This document shows, in pieces, positions 12,201-20,712 of a DNA stretch of 64,000 bases (positions are counted from its first letter, which is position 1; each line of letters opens with the position of its first letter). The DNA is from Eremophila alpestris peregrina (Eukaryota; Chordata; Aves; Passeriformes; Alaudidae). The notes under the pieces are model-generated. The model did no database searches. It was not told where the DNA came from and worked only from the letters and a program-made list of their open reading frames with translations. The stretch covers positions 2,586,155-2,650,154 of the forward strand of contig WMCF01000021.1 of the NCBI GenBank assembly GCA_009792885.1, written 5' to 3'. The position numbers and the translations under genes were made by a program.

Positions 12201-15200
12201 TGCAGACATTGTCCTGTAACACCACAGCAGAACAACTCCTTTGCAGCATTCCCCATTTAATATTAATGTTATTTAGAAAGCATTTGGTCACTCTCAGTGA
12301 GCAATTCAAGCACCACCTTTTGTCAGAGATCTTACTGCACTCCACAGCAGCTGCTGCTTTGGATGGCTGTGACACACAATGAATGGGCAGGTCACTGAAG
12401 GGCACCTGGCTTGAGTTTCTGAGGATGAGGATTCTTTTTTGGGTTACCTGAGTACAAAAGCTCACCAGCATATCCTTCAAAACTTTCAATCTTCCAGCTT
12501 CTTTACTAACTTCTTCCTGTGCAGCATTGCTAACTCATTTTTCCTTGCCCATTAGTGACTTGTTTTTAAAAGTTCTCTTCCTGCCAGCAAATACAGAATA
12601 CTCCTTTTTTTCCCCTCCTCCTTTCTTTTTGAGGACAGCTGTTCTTACTCTTGCGATATTCTTAGGAAAAAAATCTCTGCTAATGTGATACCATATCTCC
12701 CTGCCAATTAATTTGTCATCCAGGAAGGGCTAATGGTCTATTTACCTCCCTAACAGTCTCCCACAACTAACCTCTCTCCATGGCTTCACAGGGGTAACAT
12801 ATTTGCAAACAGACTCCACAGATTACACTTCTTAATCTACTTGTGTAGGTCACAACATTGACAGAAACTCTTTAAATGGAGCACTGTTCTTTTAATGTTC
12901 CAAACAGTCCTAAAACTCACTTTGCTTATTCAGTTTGCAGGACTCTCTTCCCAACCCCAATAATGTAGGTGGGTCAGAGCATTTTTGACATCTCCAAATA
13001 CTTCTTTTTGTATTAGGAAGACAACTTGTTATTTTGACCACGCCACTGCTCTTTTTGCTTTTATAGAAATTTTCTTTATCTGTCTTATCCAAAGACAGAG
13101 CTGTACAGGGAATAAGATGGAACTGTCATAGTAGGCATGACTTTTTGATTGTTTAGTGTTCAACTGAGAAGTGATTTAAGAGACATTTTTTCTTAACTTA
13201 TCATCTTTATCCAGTACAGTTATACAGGAAAAGAGCCCACACTGTTTGTTGGCTTATAGGGTTAACTTGAAACATCTCCTTTGTTCCCAGAAAGTGAATC
13301 CCAATTACCTAGAGCTCAAACCTGTTCAGAAAATGCATGGCTTAGGGATAATTTCTTTCCTTTTATTCTTAAAAAAAAAAACCCAGAAAAAACCCAAACC
13401 AACACTCTGTTTGCTTCGTCTTTTGATGTAGCTGGGAGTGAGTTACACCAAGAAACTTAAGTATGAAACCATGTATGGAATTGTCAGAATCAATGTTCTT
13501 TTTACTGCATCTCGGAATTCTCACCATTTCTCCAGTATTTAAGGAGTTTTTAATGCAAGATATTTTGGTAATTTCATCAAGCACACTGTGTCTGCAGGAA
13601 CAGGTCATTTTACACACAAGTGATTTTATTCTAAGCATGTCATGTTAATCTACCAATACAAATGGAGCAAAACCTAAACCCCCAAACTTATTAGTGCTGA
13701 ATTAATTTGAGCTAGGCTATGAAAGTTGTGCAAAACAACATTTTAAAGTTGACCAGGGAATTTCCTTTTATTTTCTTTTTCCTCTCTTTTCAAGCAGCCT
13801 GCCAGAACCAGGTCTTAGAAGTACAGAAAGGCATGAGGCACGTTGCAAAGCAGTAATTGAATTGTAGTTTTCTAAAAAATAATGTGTGTTGATTTTTCAA
13901 CTTAAAATTGCAAAAGCAGCTAAGTAACTTGAGGAAGTGTTCTCTGTCAAATACATTTGGGACAGCCACACAAGACTTAATTCTGTCTTGTGAATCCACT
14001 GATTAATTCCTACCCACGGATGCCACTTGTTCAAGTTCCATTGCTGGTGTGTTAAACATTTTGGGTAAAGCCTCATTCCTATAGTAACACTGAGAAGAAA
14101 AAATAGGAAAATTAAATTCCAGACTTGATTTACTTAAAAAGTAAAAAAGAAAAAAGCTGGTATTCTGAAGGCAAACAGGATTTGTGATTCATGAAGAATA
14201 TGACTCAGTTTGCTCAAAGCCTTACAAAAGTTTTACAGAACCATTCTGTAGAATTTTCTAAATTTGCAGGCCACTTGTTTTCTGCAGACTGTCAGGAGAA
14301 ACCCCTGCCTCCAACAATTCTGCTGAAATGAATTTTTATCACCTGATTAGAGCTGATGAATTCGATCTGCTACCATCACTGCCCTGGCTGTGCCATGGGT
14401 GGATTTCACTGTAGTCCATGAGCACAGACACCCCCAGGGTGGCAGTGTGACCCCTCAGCAGAGCACAGGGCAGGCTGGCAGTGCCAGGGCTGCTGAGGCT
14501 GTCCCTGTGACCCCTGAGTGCTGCAGTGGCCCTGGGCAGAGCACAGGGCAGGNNNNNNNNNNNNNNNNNNNNNNNNNNNNNNNNNNNNNNNNNNNNNNNN
14601 NNNNNNNNNNNNNNNNNNNNNNNNNNNNNNNNNNNNNNNNNNNNNNNNNNNNNNNNNNNNNNNNNNNNNNNNNNNNNNNNNNNNNNNNNNNNNNNNNNNN
14701 NNNNNNNNNNNNNNNNNNNNNNTGCTGAGGCTGTCCCTGTGTCCCCAGGAGCTGGCTGAACAGGAGGCAGCTCGATGGCTCCCTGAACAGGACCCCCGCT
14801 GGCTTCTACGACCGCGTGTGGCAGATCCTGGAGAGGACCCCCAACGGCCTCATCGTGGCTGGGAGATTCCTGCCCCAGGTAATGCTGCTGCCAGCCTCAG
14901 TGCTCTGCTCCTCCTCACCAGCAAGGGGCAAACACCTGAGCACTAATGGCTCTTTTATGCCATCATGGTTTACTTTGAGTAACTTGTTAATTGGGGGGGA
15001 AAAAATTTCAAGTTTTCTTTTTTGTTTGGAGTAAACTACAATTAGAATAGAATGAAATCAAATTATTTATATTAAAGCCTTATTTATTGTTAGGATAAGG
15101 ATATAATTAAATATATTTTTTATTTTTATGTTTTATATCTTTTATGTATTTTTATCTATTATATATATAGCTATAAAATATTTATGTCTATAGATAATCT

Positions 15201-18200
15201 ATACTCTATATTATTAAATAATAAGATATATTGTTAGGGTAAAGATATAATAAAATATCCTTACAATTATTATAAAATTCTATTATAAAGCCATGAGTGT
15301 AGAAGATGCTTTCCAAGTCACAGACTCTGCAATCTGCTCCCTTTTTGATCCCACAATGGTCATTATTTCTTAGTTGAATATCAACAAGCAAGTAGGCTCT
15401 GCCTGGGGATGGGGTTGATTTAATGCATGTGGTCTTTAAATAAAAGTATGATTTGTTTTTCAGCAACCAACCTTGTCAGATATGACAATGTATGAAATGA
15501 ATTTCTCCCTGCTTGTTGAAGATATGCTGCAAAACATTGACCAGCCACAATACAGGCAGATCATCGTGGAGGTCTGTGACCAATAATCAGTGACATTTTG
15601 TAGTGTGCATTAGCATGTTACAGCCTAAAACCAAACAAAAAATAATCTAGACTCAGGTATTTGAAGAAATAGCATTTTCCATGGAAACACTTGCTTCAGT
15701 GGTTTCTCCATAGATTTTTATGATGGAACAGGTTCCTGTTACATGTTCAGAACAGAGTGAGTTCACTATGTTCTTCCCCTTCAGCAAATATTAATGACAG
15801 TACCAATACAATTAGGTCAGAGGAGGTAAAAATCTAATACTTTTAGTGTAGCTTTCCTTCAAGTCCTTAGCCCATGCCTTTTCCTAACAATCTCCTAGAT
15901 CCAAGGAAAACTGCTCTAAAATAACCAGCTTGCCCTCTGAAGGAATCCTCTTTCCCTTTTTGCTGAGCTGTGTAGTAAGCAGCTTTACACTACTGAATCA
16001 CCAGCTTCCCATTTGCTGCTGTTGCTGGTGCTAAGAGGGAAGCAGGAGGCTGTTTCAGTGTTTGCCTGGAGAGCAGATGAGCAGCAGCTGCACTGTTGGT
16101 ACCTGGCAGCTGTGCTGTCAGCAGCATTCCCTGTGCCCTGGTGCTTGGGAGTGCTCCTCCCCAGGAACACCAACCCCTCCCAGCTCTGCCCCACAGCTCC
16201 TGGGCAGGCTGGCTGCTGAAGACCCCAGGTTTGGCTAAAAGAACTAAATTACCAAGTGACCAGTGCAGACTCCCCTACTACTTGTAGACATTACAACAAG
16301 AAAACACATGCTCACCTTCCTATTTTAAACCTTTTCAGATGTAAGTAACATAAATTCTGATGAACTGAGGCTTTACTGCTGTGTCTGGTTTTTATAAACT
16401 TTGTCATAACAGAATTTTACCATCTGTGATGATGCCTCAGAACACCAAATGCTGAGGTTCAGTGTTTTCTGCTTTTCACTCTCTCCACAGCATTTGTGCA
16501 GCCACACAGTGAAGGGAATAAAATGGAAAACAACTTCCCTGGCTGCCAGCCAAGTTAGATGCTAATGTCAATCATTTACACCATGCCCTTACCTAGGCAG
16601 TCACCAGCAATTGTAACCTTTCATAAAAGCCTGCCTTTCCAGTGATTCTCTTATCAAAGTCAGAATTCTATTATCTGTGCACTATTACCTGTGCCATTAT
16701 TAAATGGCTTCCTGCTTGAAAGAGGCATTTGCAATTACTAGCAGTGCTGTTATGTAACCTGAATTTTTAAAAATGAAATTTAAAGTCTTACGGTCTTTTT
16801 CTGCCTTCTAGTTGCTGATGGTTATATCTGTTATTTTGGAGAGAAATCCTGAGCTGGAGTTCCAGGACAAAGTGGACTTGGACAAGGTGGTGCAAGAAGC
16901 ATTTCATGACTTTCAGAAAGATCACGGCAGTTCAAAGGGAGCTGAAAATCAAGTGAGTAAAATATTGCTGTCTTACAGAATTTACCATTCTTATTGAAGT
17001 CAGTTCTAAATGTTAATTTTCCCTGAAGTTCAGAGTAAAAAGCAATTGACAGAAGTTCAGAATGGAACACAAATAAGAAATTAATATATCCAAGTGCTGC
17101 CTAGGTCTGCAAAGAGCCTCTGAGCAGAGATGAAAGGGGTGCACTTTATTGCTGAGTTGTACATTCCAAATGTTACAGTAAGGAGAATGCTCTGTGTTCC
17201 ATGGCTCTGAAATGGGACTCTCAGTAAGCTGGAAGAGTTCTCCTCACAGGGGAAAGAATTCAGTAGGAGGGACACTAGAACAGAGAAGAGTTAAAAAAAG
17301 AAAATAAATTTTAAAAACCTAAAGCTCAGCTTTAGTGTGAACTTAGGGTCTTATGTTCACAGAGACTAAGAAAACTTTAATAACCAGAGAATTCATATTT
17401 GACAGTATTAAAGTAAACTTGAGATACAGAACTGTTCTTAGTTACTGACTTTTCTGCTAGAGTTGCATTCATGAACTGGCAAACTTTTGGCTGACACTCA
17501 AATAAAGGAATAAATGCTTTTTAATATTTACTTCATTAGAATTATAGATTTATGCTTTAAAGATCTCTAAATATTCTCACTGCAAGTTTGGTGCCTCAAA
17601 GCTTTGAAATTCTGTGATAAAGCCAGGTTTATTGGCCTGGTTGAAGGAGGAGATAGGAGTAAAGCACTGGGCCAAATCCCAGAGCTACTGAGGATGATCA
17701 TCCTCAGTCCAGCTGGCATTTTCTTGTGGACAATGTATTTGAAGTTATCTGTGCTAGCTCTGAAGAATCTATTGATTTATAACATTGACATGCAGCAGCC
17801 CTTCCTCTGGCTGAATTGAAGTCCTTTAAAAGATGAGGAAGGATGTGCTGCTTAAGAACTCTTTGAAATGTGTCAATGTTCACTTTTTTGCCACTGAATT
17901 TTTGTACTAAGATATGAAAGCAAGCCAGATAGCCAGCCCCAGCAGTGTGTCACTTTGCACAGCAGCTTTGCTTAGGAAAGAGCACAATTTCCTGGGAGTT
18001 ATGATCCTTTGGGTCCATGTAGGAGGGTGGTGACTCTATGGCCATAGCAAAACCACCCATCACCACACAAATGGCTCTCAAGTGCCAGCTCCACACAGCA
18101 TCTGGAATTTGCTACTGACTTCTGTGACAAGCTGCAGATCCCCAATGGCTACAGACAGACAGGAAAATCCCATGCAAACCCCAAGTTTTACTGGTGCTGC

Positions 18201-19310
18201 CCTAGCCTCTGTTGAAATGATGGATTTTTTTTTTTCTCCAAGCCCAGACCTACTTAGAATAATGCCTTTTGTCTCTTAGAAAGATCCCCTGATTTAGATT
18301 TGTGAATAGTATTTAAGATTGTTGTTGGAAATTCAGCTCCTTGCACTGAGATTTTCTGGAATCTAGCTGTCACATTCCCAGGTGGATGCTGCTGGCAGTC
18401 AGCTGTAACCCTGGCTGGGATTGTTCTCAGGGTGTTCTCAAGGTTTCCTAACACTGCTAAAAACTCCTGATTTGTCTGAGCTGTGGTCTTCCATTAAATG
18501 GGCTTGCAAATCCTTTGAACTTTGTTAATTCCCTGTTAACATGTAATAAATATCAAAAATATTTATTCTAATAAGTTCTGACACACCCTAAAACTACAGC
18601 AGTCCTAATATTTTCTCCACACAATCTGTGCCCTTGATTTAATAAAAGTAACCAATTTCCTGAGTTAAAACATTAATCATTTTTTAGAGCAGCTAATACA
18701 TAATTTGAGAGTAAGCAGGTGTTTTAATGTCACTAACTGTGAAAAACAGGTGTTCAATGAAGGACACCTATTTTGGTGATCTGATTAATGAATGAGTTCA
18801 TGTGCTACCTGTGGTTTGGATCTTGGATTTTTTCCTTCTGCATAAATCTTCAGTCAGTTTACACCTCATGTACACCCAAGGCCCTGGCTCACCATTCCAC
18901 CACACAGCTGCTGCATGTTTTAGGAGAGCAGTTGTTCTCTGACAGCTATGACATTTTAAAAAATGTTAAGGAGGTAGTATCTGTGCAGTCCTGGAAAAGT
19001 CAGTGAGGAAATACATGCAGGTAAGTACAGATGGGAGACTTCTGAAAATGGAACAGAATTATTCTCTAGTTTTAGAGTCCAAAAAACAGATTTCCATTTT
19101 TACCAAATCTGATGTTGTTCTTGTTTGCCTTCCACATCCCCACTAATGGCAGCCTGTGTTCCCTCCCTGCAGAGTGACATGACTGCATTCTACAACACCC
19201 ACCCACTGGGAAAGAAGGGAACGTGCAGCTACTTGAGCAAGGCTGTGATCACTCTGCTGCTGGAAGGGGAAATGAAATCCAGCCACGATGATCCTTGCAC
19301 CATCAGCTAA
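208..19310 (+). CDS. PHKB: PHKB, phosphorylase b kinase regulatory subunit beta, 3' half of the gene (partial; 5' end outside the window)
   Basis: The beta subunit is a large regulatory subunit of the (alpha beta gamma delta)4 phosphorylase kinase, which activates glycogen phosphorylase in response to calcium and PKA. Thirteen exons were assembled by hand: 208-298, 2621-2682, 2771-2933, 3727-3808, 5487-5544, 6309-6399 or 7249-7339 (alternatives), 8930-9132, 11202-11336, 14749-14878, 15464-15571, 16812-16952, 19173-19310. Each has AG/GT borders and the phases agree throughout. The translation aligns without gaps to the last roughly 467 residues (about 627-1093) of mammalian PHKB as I recall it. 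Visible landmarks are the KRQSS phosphosite motif, two segments matching the known calmodulin-binding regions, the stretch QQELVIHIGWIISN, and a C-terminal CTIS CaaX box, which is farnesylated in the mammalian protein. No frameshift or internal stop was seen, so the gene looks functional. The start codon and N-terminal half lie upstream of the window. Confidence 0.97.
299..2620 (+). other. PHKB intron (2,322 bp)
   Basis: Intronic sequence with a TTG/TTTGG simple-repeat tract at about 1057-1102. The open frames here, including a long minus-strand one at 2069-2551, show no similarity I recognise and are taken as chance. Nothing else is supported. Confidence 0.8.
1057..1102. repeat. TTG / TTTGG simple repeat
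   Basis: A run of GTT triplets is followed by interrupted TTTGG/TTTTT units inside a PHKB intron. It is a low-complexity tract common in avian introns. Confidence 0.7.
2621..2682 (+). CDS. PHKB: PHKB exon (about human exon 22)
   Basis: The acceptor is ttttcatttcag and the donor GA|GTAAGG. Twenty codons (TLISGAVVEQLDFLSMTETE) plus two bases match human about 658-677. Phase 2 at the end joins the G of the next exon to give Glu. Confidence 0.95.
2771..2933 (+). CDS. PHKB: PHKB exon carrying the KRQSS phosphosite (about human exon 23)
   Basis: The acceptor is cttatttttcag and the donor AAT|GTAAGA, giving 163 bp. It encodes the linker with KHSKVKRQSSTP, and the two serines fall at human-equivalent residues 700/701, known phosphorylation positions in the mammalian beta subunit. 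The exon ends with STYEILQKLN. The intron before it is only 88 bp. The frame stays open a little past the donor, to 2963. Confidence 0.96.
2934..3726 (+). other. PHKB intron (793 bp)
   Basis: Ordinary intron sequence. Several open frames on both strands at 3024-3351 overlap each other and have no recognisable similarity. No repeat was identified. Confidence 0.75.
3727..3808 (+). CDS. PHKB: PHKB exon (about human exon 24)
   Basis: The acceptor is tttatttaag and the donor AAG|GTAAGA in phase 1. It encodes DCNCLASQALLSSILLKREG then PNFITKE, aligning with human DCSCLASQAILLGILLKREG and so on. It is too short to show as a stand-alone ORF but is clear from homology and phase. Confidence 0.94.
3809..5486 (+). 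other. PHKB intron (1,678 bp) with a CR1 fragment and a T-rich acceptor tract
   Basis: The intron contains a minus-strand CR1 fragment at 4551-4713. It ends with a long T-rich tract (about 5430-5473) ahead of the acceptor at 5485-5486. Confidence 0.8.
4551..4713 (-). mobile_element. CR1 LINE fragment, 3' end, minus orientation
   Basis: It starts with a degenerate copy of the CR1 3' terminus (cacagaatctataggatatt), then gttagaagggacctacaagg and the ggacaccccagcaatcccc segment, followed by ctgccctggggagcctgc. This order is the reverse complement of the CR1 3' end. It is old and diverged, and sits inside a PHKB intron. Confidence 0.85.
5487..5544 (+). CDS. PHKB: PHKB exon preceding the mutually exclusive pair (about human exon 25)
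   Basis: The acceptor follows a very T-rich tract and ends ctttag. The exon encodes GTVAEHIERIYRRAGSKKL and stops after the first two bases (TG) of the Trp codon. The donor G|GTTTGT is weak (positions +3 and +4 are T). It includes the basic first half of the region corresponding to the calmodulin-binding segment at human residues about 768-795. Confidence 0.92.
6309..6399 (+). CDS. PHKB: PHKB alternative exon a (equivalent of human exon 26, mutually exclusive with 7249-7339)
   Basis: This 91-bp exon has acceptor cacatttag and donor CAG|GTAAAG. Its first base completes Trp and is followed by 30 codons containing YSAAFAQKFSSSITPHITT and ending LLVHGKQ. This aligns to the canonical human YGAAFTQKFSSSIAPHITT form. 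The last pyrimidine run before the AG (about 6264-6282) is some 25 bases away with no intervening AG, which suggests a distant branch point and a regulated acceptor. It carries the second half of a calmodulin-binding segment. It was found by homology, not as a long ORF. Confidence 0.93.
6400..7248 (+). other. PHKB intron between the two alternative exons (849 bp)
   Basis: AT-rich intron sequence ending in the strong acceptor ctgttttctgccctcag. It is long enough that steric blocking of splicing between the two exons is unlikely. No repeat was recognised. Confidence 0.8.
7249..7339 (+). CDS. PHKB: PHKB alternative exon b (equivalent of human exon 27, mutually exclusive with 6309-6399)
   Basis: The 91-bp exon has a strong acceptor (gccctcag) and a consensus donor (CAG|GTAAGT). 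G completes Trp, then 30 codons beginning SVVRFAASLLGKLVDSLAPS and ending NVLVQGKQ. It replaces the same residues (about 780-809) as exon a and matches the alternative mammalian isoform. It contains an internal donor-like site at 7280/7281 (TTTTAG|GTAAAC). By splice-site strength it looks like the default choice. Confidence 0.93.
7340..8929 (+). other. PHKB intron (1,590 bp) with a CR1 copy
   Basis: Contains the plus-strand CR1 copy at 7639-7925. The rest is AT-rich and otherwise featureless to me. Confidence 0.8.
7639..7925 (+). mobile_element. CR1 LINE 3' end, plus orientation
   Basis: It reads through typical CR1 3' landmarks in order: ccttccagtccctaaagggg, gagagggacttttgacaagg, ttagattagatcttaggga, ctgcccagagaagctgtgg, tgatcttcaaggtcccttcc and cacccaaacc. 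It is 5'-truncated, as usual for CR1, and lies in a PHKB intron. Confidence 0.93.
8930..9132 (+). CDS. PHKB: PHKB exon with the VIHIGWIISN motif (about human exon 28)
   Basis: The acceptor is ccctgtaccacag and the donor GG|GTCAGT (non-consensus C at +3). The 203-bp exon encodes VTLGAFGQEEAVISNPLSP and later QQELVIHIGWIISNSPELF, ending KIRIG split in phase 2. It is the largest and best conserved exon in the window. The open frame runs past the donor into the intron, to 9259, but homology ends at the GG. Confidence 0.97.
9133..11201 (+). other. PHKB intron (2,069 bp)
   Basis: No repeat, RNA gene or convincing open frame was recognised. Confidence 0.7.
11202..11336 (+). CDS. PHKB: PHKB exon (about human exon 29)
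   Basis: The acceptor is cccctgtgtag and the donor AG|GTAACG. It encodes (G)WIIHAMKHELKIRAGDMP and LYQMSPSEVKQLLLDILQPQ, ending with Arg split between exons. It matches human about 878-921. Confidence 0.97.
14443..14748. repeat. GC-rich minisatellite, about 78-bp unit, interrupted by an assembly gap
   Basis: The segment gagcacagggcagg occurs at 14461 and again at 14539 (spacing 78), and tgctgaggctgtccctgtg occurs at 14491 and again at 14723, after the gap. That second spacing is 232, close to three units, so the unresolved bases are probably further copies. The last copy runs into the splice acceptor of the exon at 14749. Confidence 0.85.
14553..14722. other. Assembly gap (170 N)
   Basis: A run of 170 undetermined bases inside a tandem repeat. 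Open frames spanning it are artefacts. Confidence 1.
14749..14878 (+). CDS. PHKB: PHKB exon with the second calmodulin-binding segment (about human exon 30)
   Basis: The acceptor is tccctgtgtccccag and the donor CAG|GTAATG. G completes Arg, then 43 codons include SWLNRRQLDGSLNRTPAGFY and DRVWQILERTPNG. This corresponds to the calmodulin-binding segment reported around residues 920-951 of the mammalian beta subunit. The exon is visibly richer in G+C and in CpG (for example gaccgcgtg, caacggcctcatcgtgg) than its neighbours, and it abuts the minisatellite. Confidence 0.97.
14879..15463 (+). other. PHKB intron (585 bp), very AT-rich
   Basis: From about 15055 to 15285 it is almost pure A/T, with many TAT/ATTTAT words. 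The contrast with the GC-rich exon just before it is sharp. Confidence 0.8.
15055..15285. repeat. AT-rich low-complexity tract
   Basis: Long stretches of TTTAT/ATATA words with few G or C. Imperfect copies of aggataaggatataattaaa and agggtaaagatataataaaa suggest a short local duplication. Confidence 0.7.
15464..15571 (+). CDS. PHKB: PHKB exon (about human exon 31)
   Basis: The acceptor is gatttgtttttcag and the donor GAG|GTCTGT. Exactly 36 codons contain QPTLSDMTMYEMNFSLLVED and end DQPQYRQIIVE. It is nearly identical to the human exon and in phase 0 at both ends. Confidence 0.97.
15572..16811 (+). other. PHKB intron (1,240 bp)
   Basis: Short open frames at 15985-16287 overlap on both strands and are not recognisable. 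No repeat family was identified. Confidence 0.7.
16812..16952 (+). CDS. PHKB: PHKB exon (about human exon 32)
   Basis: The acceptor is ctgccttctag and the donor CAA|GTGAGT. Its 47 codons begin LLMVISVILERNPELEFQDK and end with a diverged hydrophilic tail (KDHGSSKGAENQ). The length equals the human exon, and the tail is the least conserved part. Confidence 0.97.
16953..19172 (+). other. PHKB last intron (2,220 bp)
   Basis: AT-rich intron. No repeat or RNA gene was recognised. Confidence 0.7.
19173..19310 (+). CDS. PHKB: PHKB terminal coding exon with CaaX box and stop
   Basis: The acceptor is ccctccctgcag. Forty-five codons plus TAA begin SDMTAFYNTHPLGKKGTCSY and end HDDPCTIS. The cysteine codon is at 19296-19298. 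CTIS is a CaaX motif ending in Ser, typical for farnesylation, and the mammalian beta subunit is known to be farnesylated at this position. The length equals the human exon. Confidence 0.98.
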   Translation, partial: SDMTAFYNTHPLGKKGTCSYLSKAVITLLLEGEMKSSHDDPCTIS

Positions 19311-19850
19311 AGCCTGGCACACAGACAGCAATTGGGGCTTTACTTAGTGTTCTTCAAGCCTGTTTTAAGGGGCTGCTTTGAAGGGTAACCCTGGCTAGTG
19401 ACACAAATGCACCCTATCCCTTGCTGAGAGAAGTGCCCTTAAAGATACCAAGTGCCACCACGTGTTCCTTTCTCTACTATGCAGCATGAAACTGAGCACA
19501 TGAAGTTAGTCCTATGCTATTTGATTAAGTTACATGGGAATGTATTTATGATCTTAAAATATGCATTTACTGTAGCTGGTAAATTCAAGGGAACGGCAGT
19601 GTGAGATTTTGTCTTTATACTTCTATTTATTTATAATTGCAAACAAGTAGAAGATAAATTAATATGCATACCAGTCAGTGTGGAAATACAAAAAACTGGA
19701 TTATTTTCTTATTATCCTACAAACAAATTGGAGGTGAAGTATTTGTTATTCTCTTAAGGTTTTCTTTATGAGTTCAAGTGACAGCATTAATTTAATTTGT
19801 TGGGTTTTTTTAATTTAAAGGTTGGTAACTTGATATACAGGTTTCATCCT

Positions 19851-19856
19851 AATAAA
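19851..19856 (+). promoter_or_regulatory. Candidate polyadenylation signal AATAAA (proximal)
   Basis: AATAAA about 540 bases after the PHKB stop, followed by a T-rich stretch (ctttttatctct). Confidence 0.5.
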
Positions 19857-19948
19857 GCAACTTTTTATCTCTAGCAATACACATAGCTGTATTTTCCCAG
19901 TTGCTATTTAAACATCTTTAAGTTAACAAGGGAAATCTATGGTAACAC

Positions 19949-19954
19949 AATAAA
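19949..19954 (+). promoter_or_regulatory. Candidate polyadenylation signal AATAAA (middle)
   Basis: AATAAA followed at once by the U/G-rich element agtttgtttttaa, a good downstream element. Confidence 0.5.
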
Positions 19955-20120
19955 AGTTTGTTTTTAAAAAAAGGCAAACAAGCTGTATTAAATTAAAATC
20001 AATGAAGAAGTAACTTTGTATTACATACCTTATGATGGTATGAAAGAATTTGAGATACACTTATTTATCTCCTAAATGTGTGAAAACACTGTATGCGATA
20101 TGCTTTATTTTGGTGAAAAT

Positions 20121-20126
20121 AATAAA
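20121..20126 (+). promoter_or_regulatory. Candidate polyadenylation signal AATAAA (distal)
   Basis: AATAAA about 810 bases after the stop, with a modest downstream TGCTTGT element. It is the last hexamer before the sequence becomes unremarkable. Confidence 0.5.
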
Positions 20127-20442
20127 AAGCAAATGCTTGTAAAAAAACCCCTTGTCTAAAATACTTTAAGTGACATGCACAGAGCCTCCTGCTGACTGTA
20201 GTGGTAACCTTTGACCTGCTACAGGAACCAACGTGCAGCACTGAAGTGCACTTTTAGCAGCACAAAACACACTTCAGCTCTAGAACAACCATTTTGCTAA
20301 TTGAAGTGACAGTGAGGAGCTGCAGCTGAGCTGTGAATGATTTATCTGTGCAAGCACAGTGGGGGTGGCAGGGGGCAGGGAGCAGAGCCAGGGGACGCCC
20401 AGTGTGGGCCCAGCCTGTGGAGTGGCTGTCCCTGCAGCAGCC

Positions 20443-20498
20443 CAGGGCTGGCTGCAGGGCTGCCTGGCTGCAGGGCTGGCTGCAGGGCTGCCCTGACT
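20443..20498. repeat. GC-rich minisatellite (CTGGCTGCAGGGCTG units)
   Basis: About three and a half imperfect copies of a 15-18 base ggctggctgcagggctgcc unit in tandem. Open frames across it on both strands are low-complexity artefacts. Confidence 0.8.
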
Positions 20499-20698
20499 GC
20501 AGCAAGGTGGGCACAGTTCAGCAGCAGCCTCAGCTTGCAGCAGTGCTGACACAGGCTGACCACTCCTGCACACAATACAGCATGACCTGGCATTTGTTAC
20601 TGCATTACTGCCCCAGGAGTTCCCAACTGCAATGGATCCCACTTGTCCTTTGAATGCTGCCTGCAGCCCTGCAGCTGGCATGGCTCAGTGACATGAGC

Positions 20699-20712
20699 AT
20701 GAGCATGCTCAT
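20699..20712. repeat. Perfect 14-bp palindrome
   Basis: ATGAGCATGCTCAT is its own reverse complement. It lies within a cluster of gagcat/catgagc words (20692-20723). Confidence 0.8.

Larger units (their letters stand above)
11337..14748 (+). other. PHKB intron (about 3.4 kb, contains an assembly gap)
   Basis: Mostly unremarkable intron. Its 3' end is occupied by a GC-rich 78-bp minisatellite that the assembly does not resolve (gap 14553-14722). None of the open frames on either strand shows recognisable similarity. Confidence 0.8.
19311..20145 (+). other. PHKB: PHKB 3' untranslated region (end approximate)
   Basis: AT-rich sequence following the PHKB stop codon, containing three AATAAA hexamers. 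I set the end about 20 bases after the last hexamer. A transcript map would be needed to know which site is used. Confidence 0.65.
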
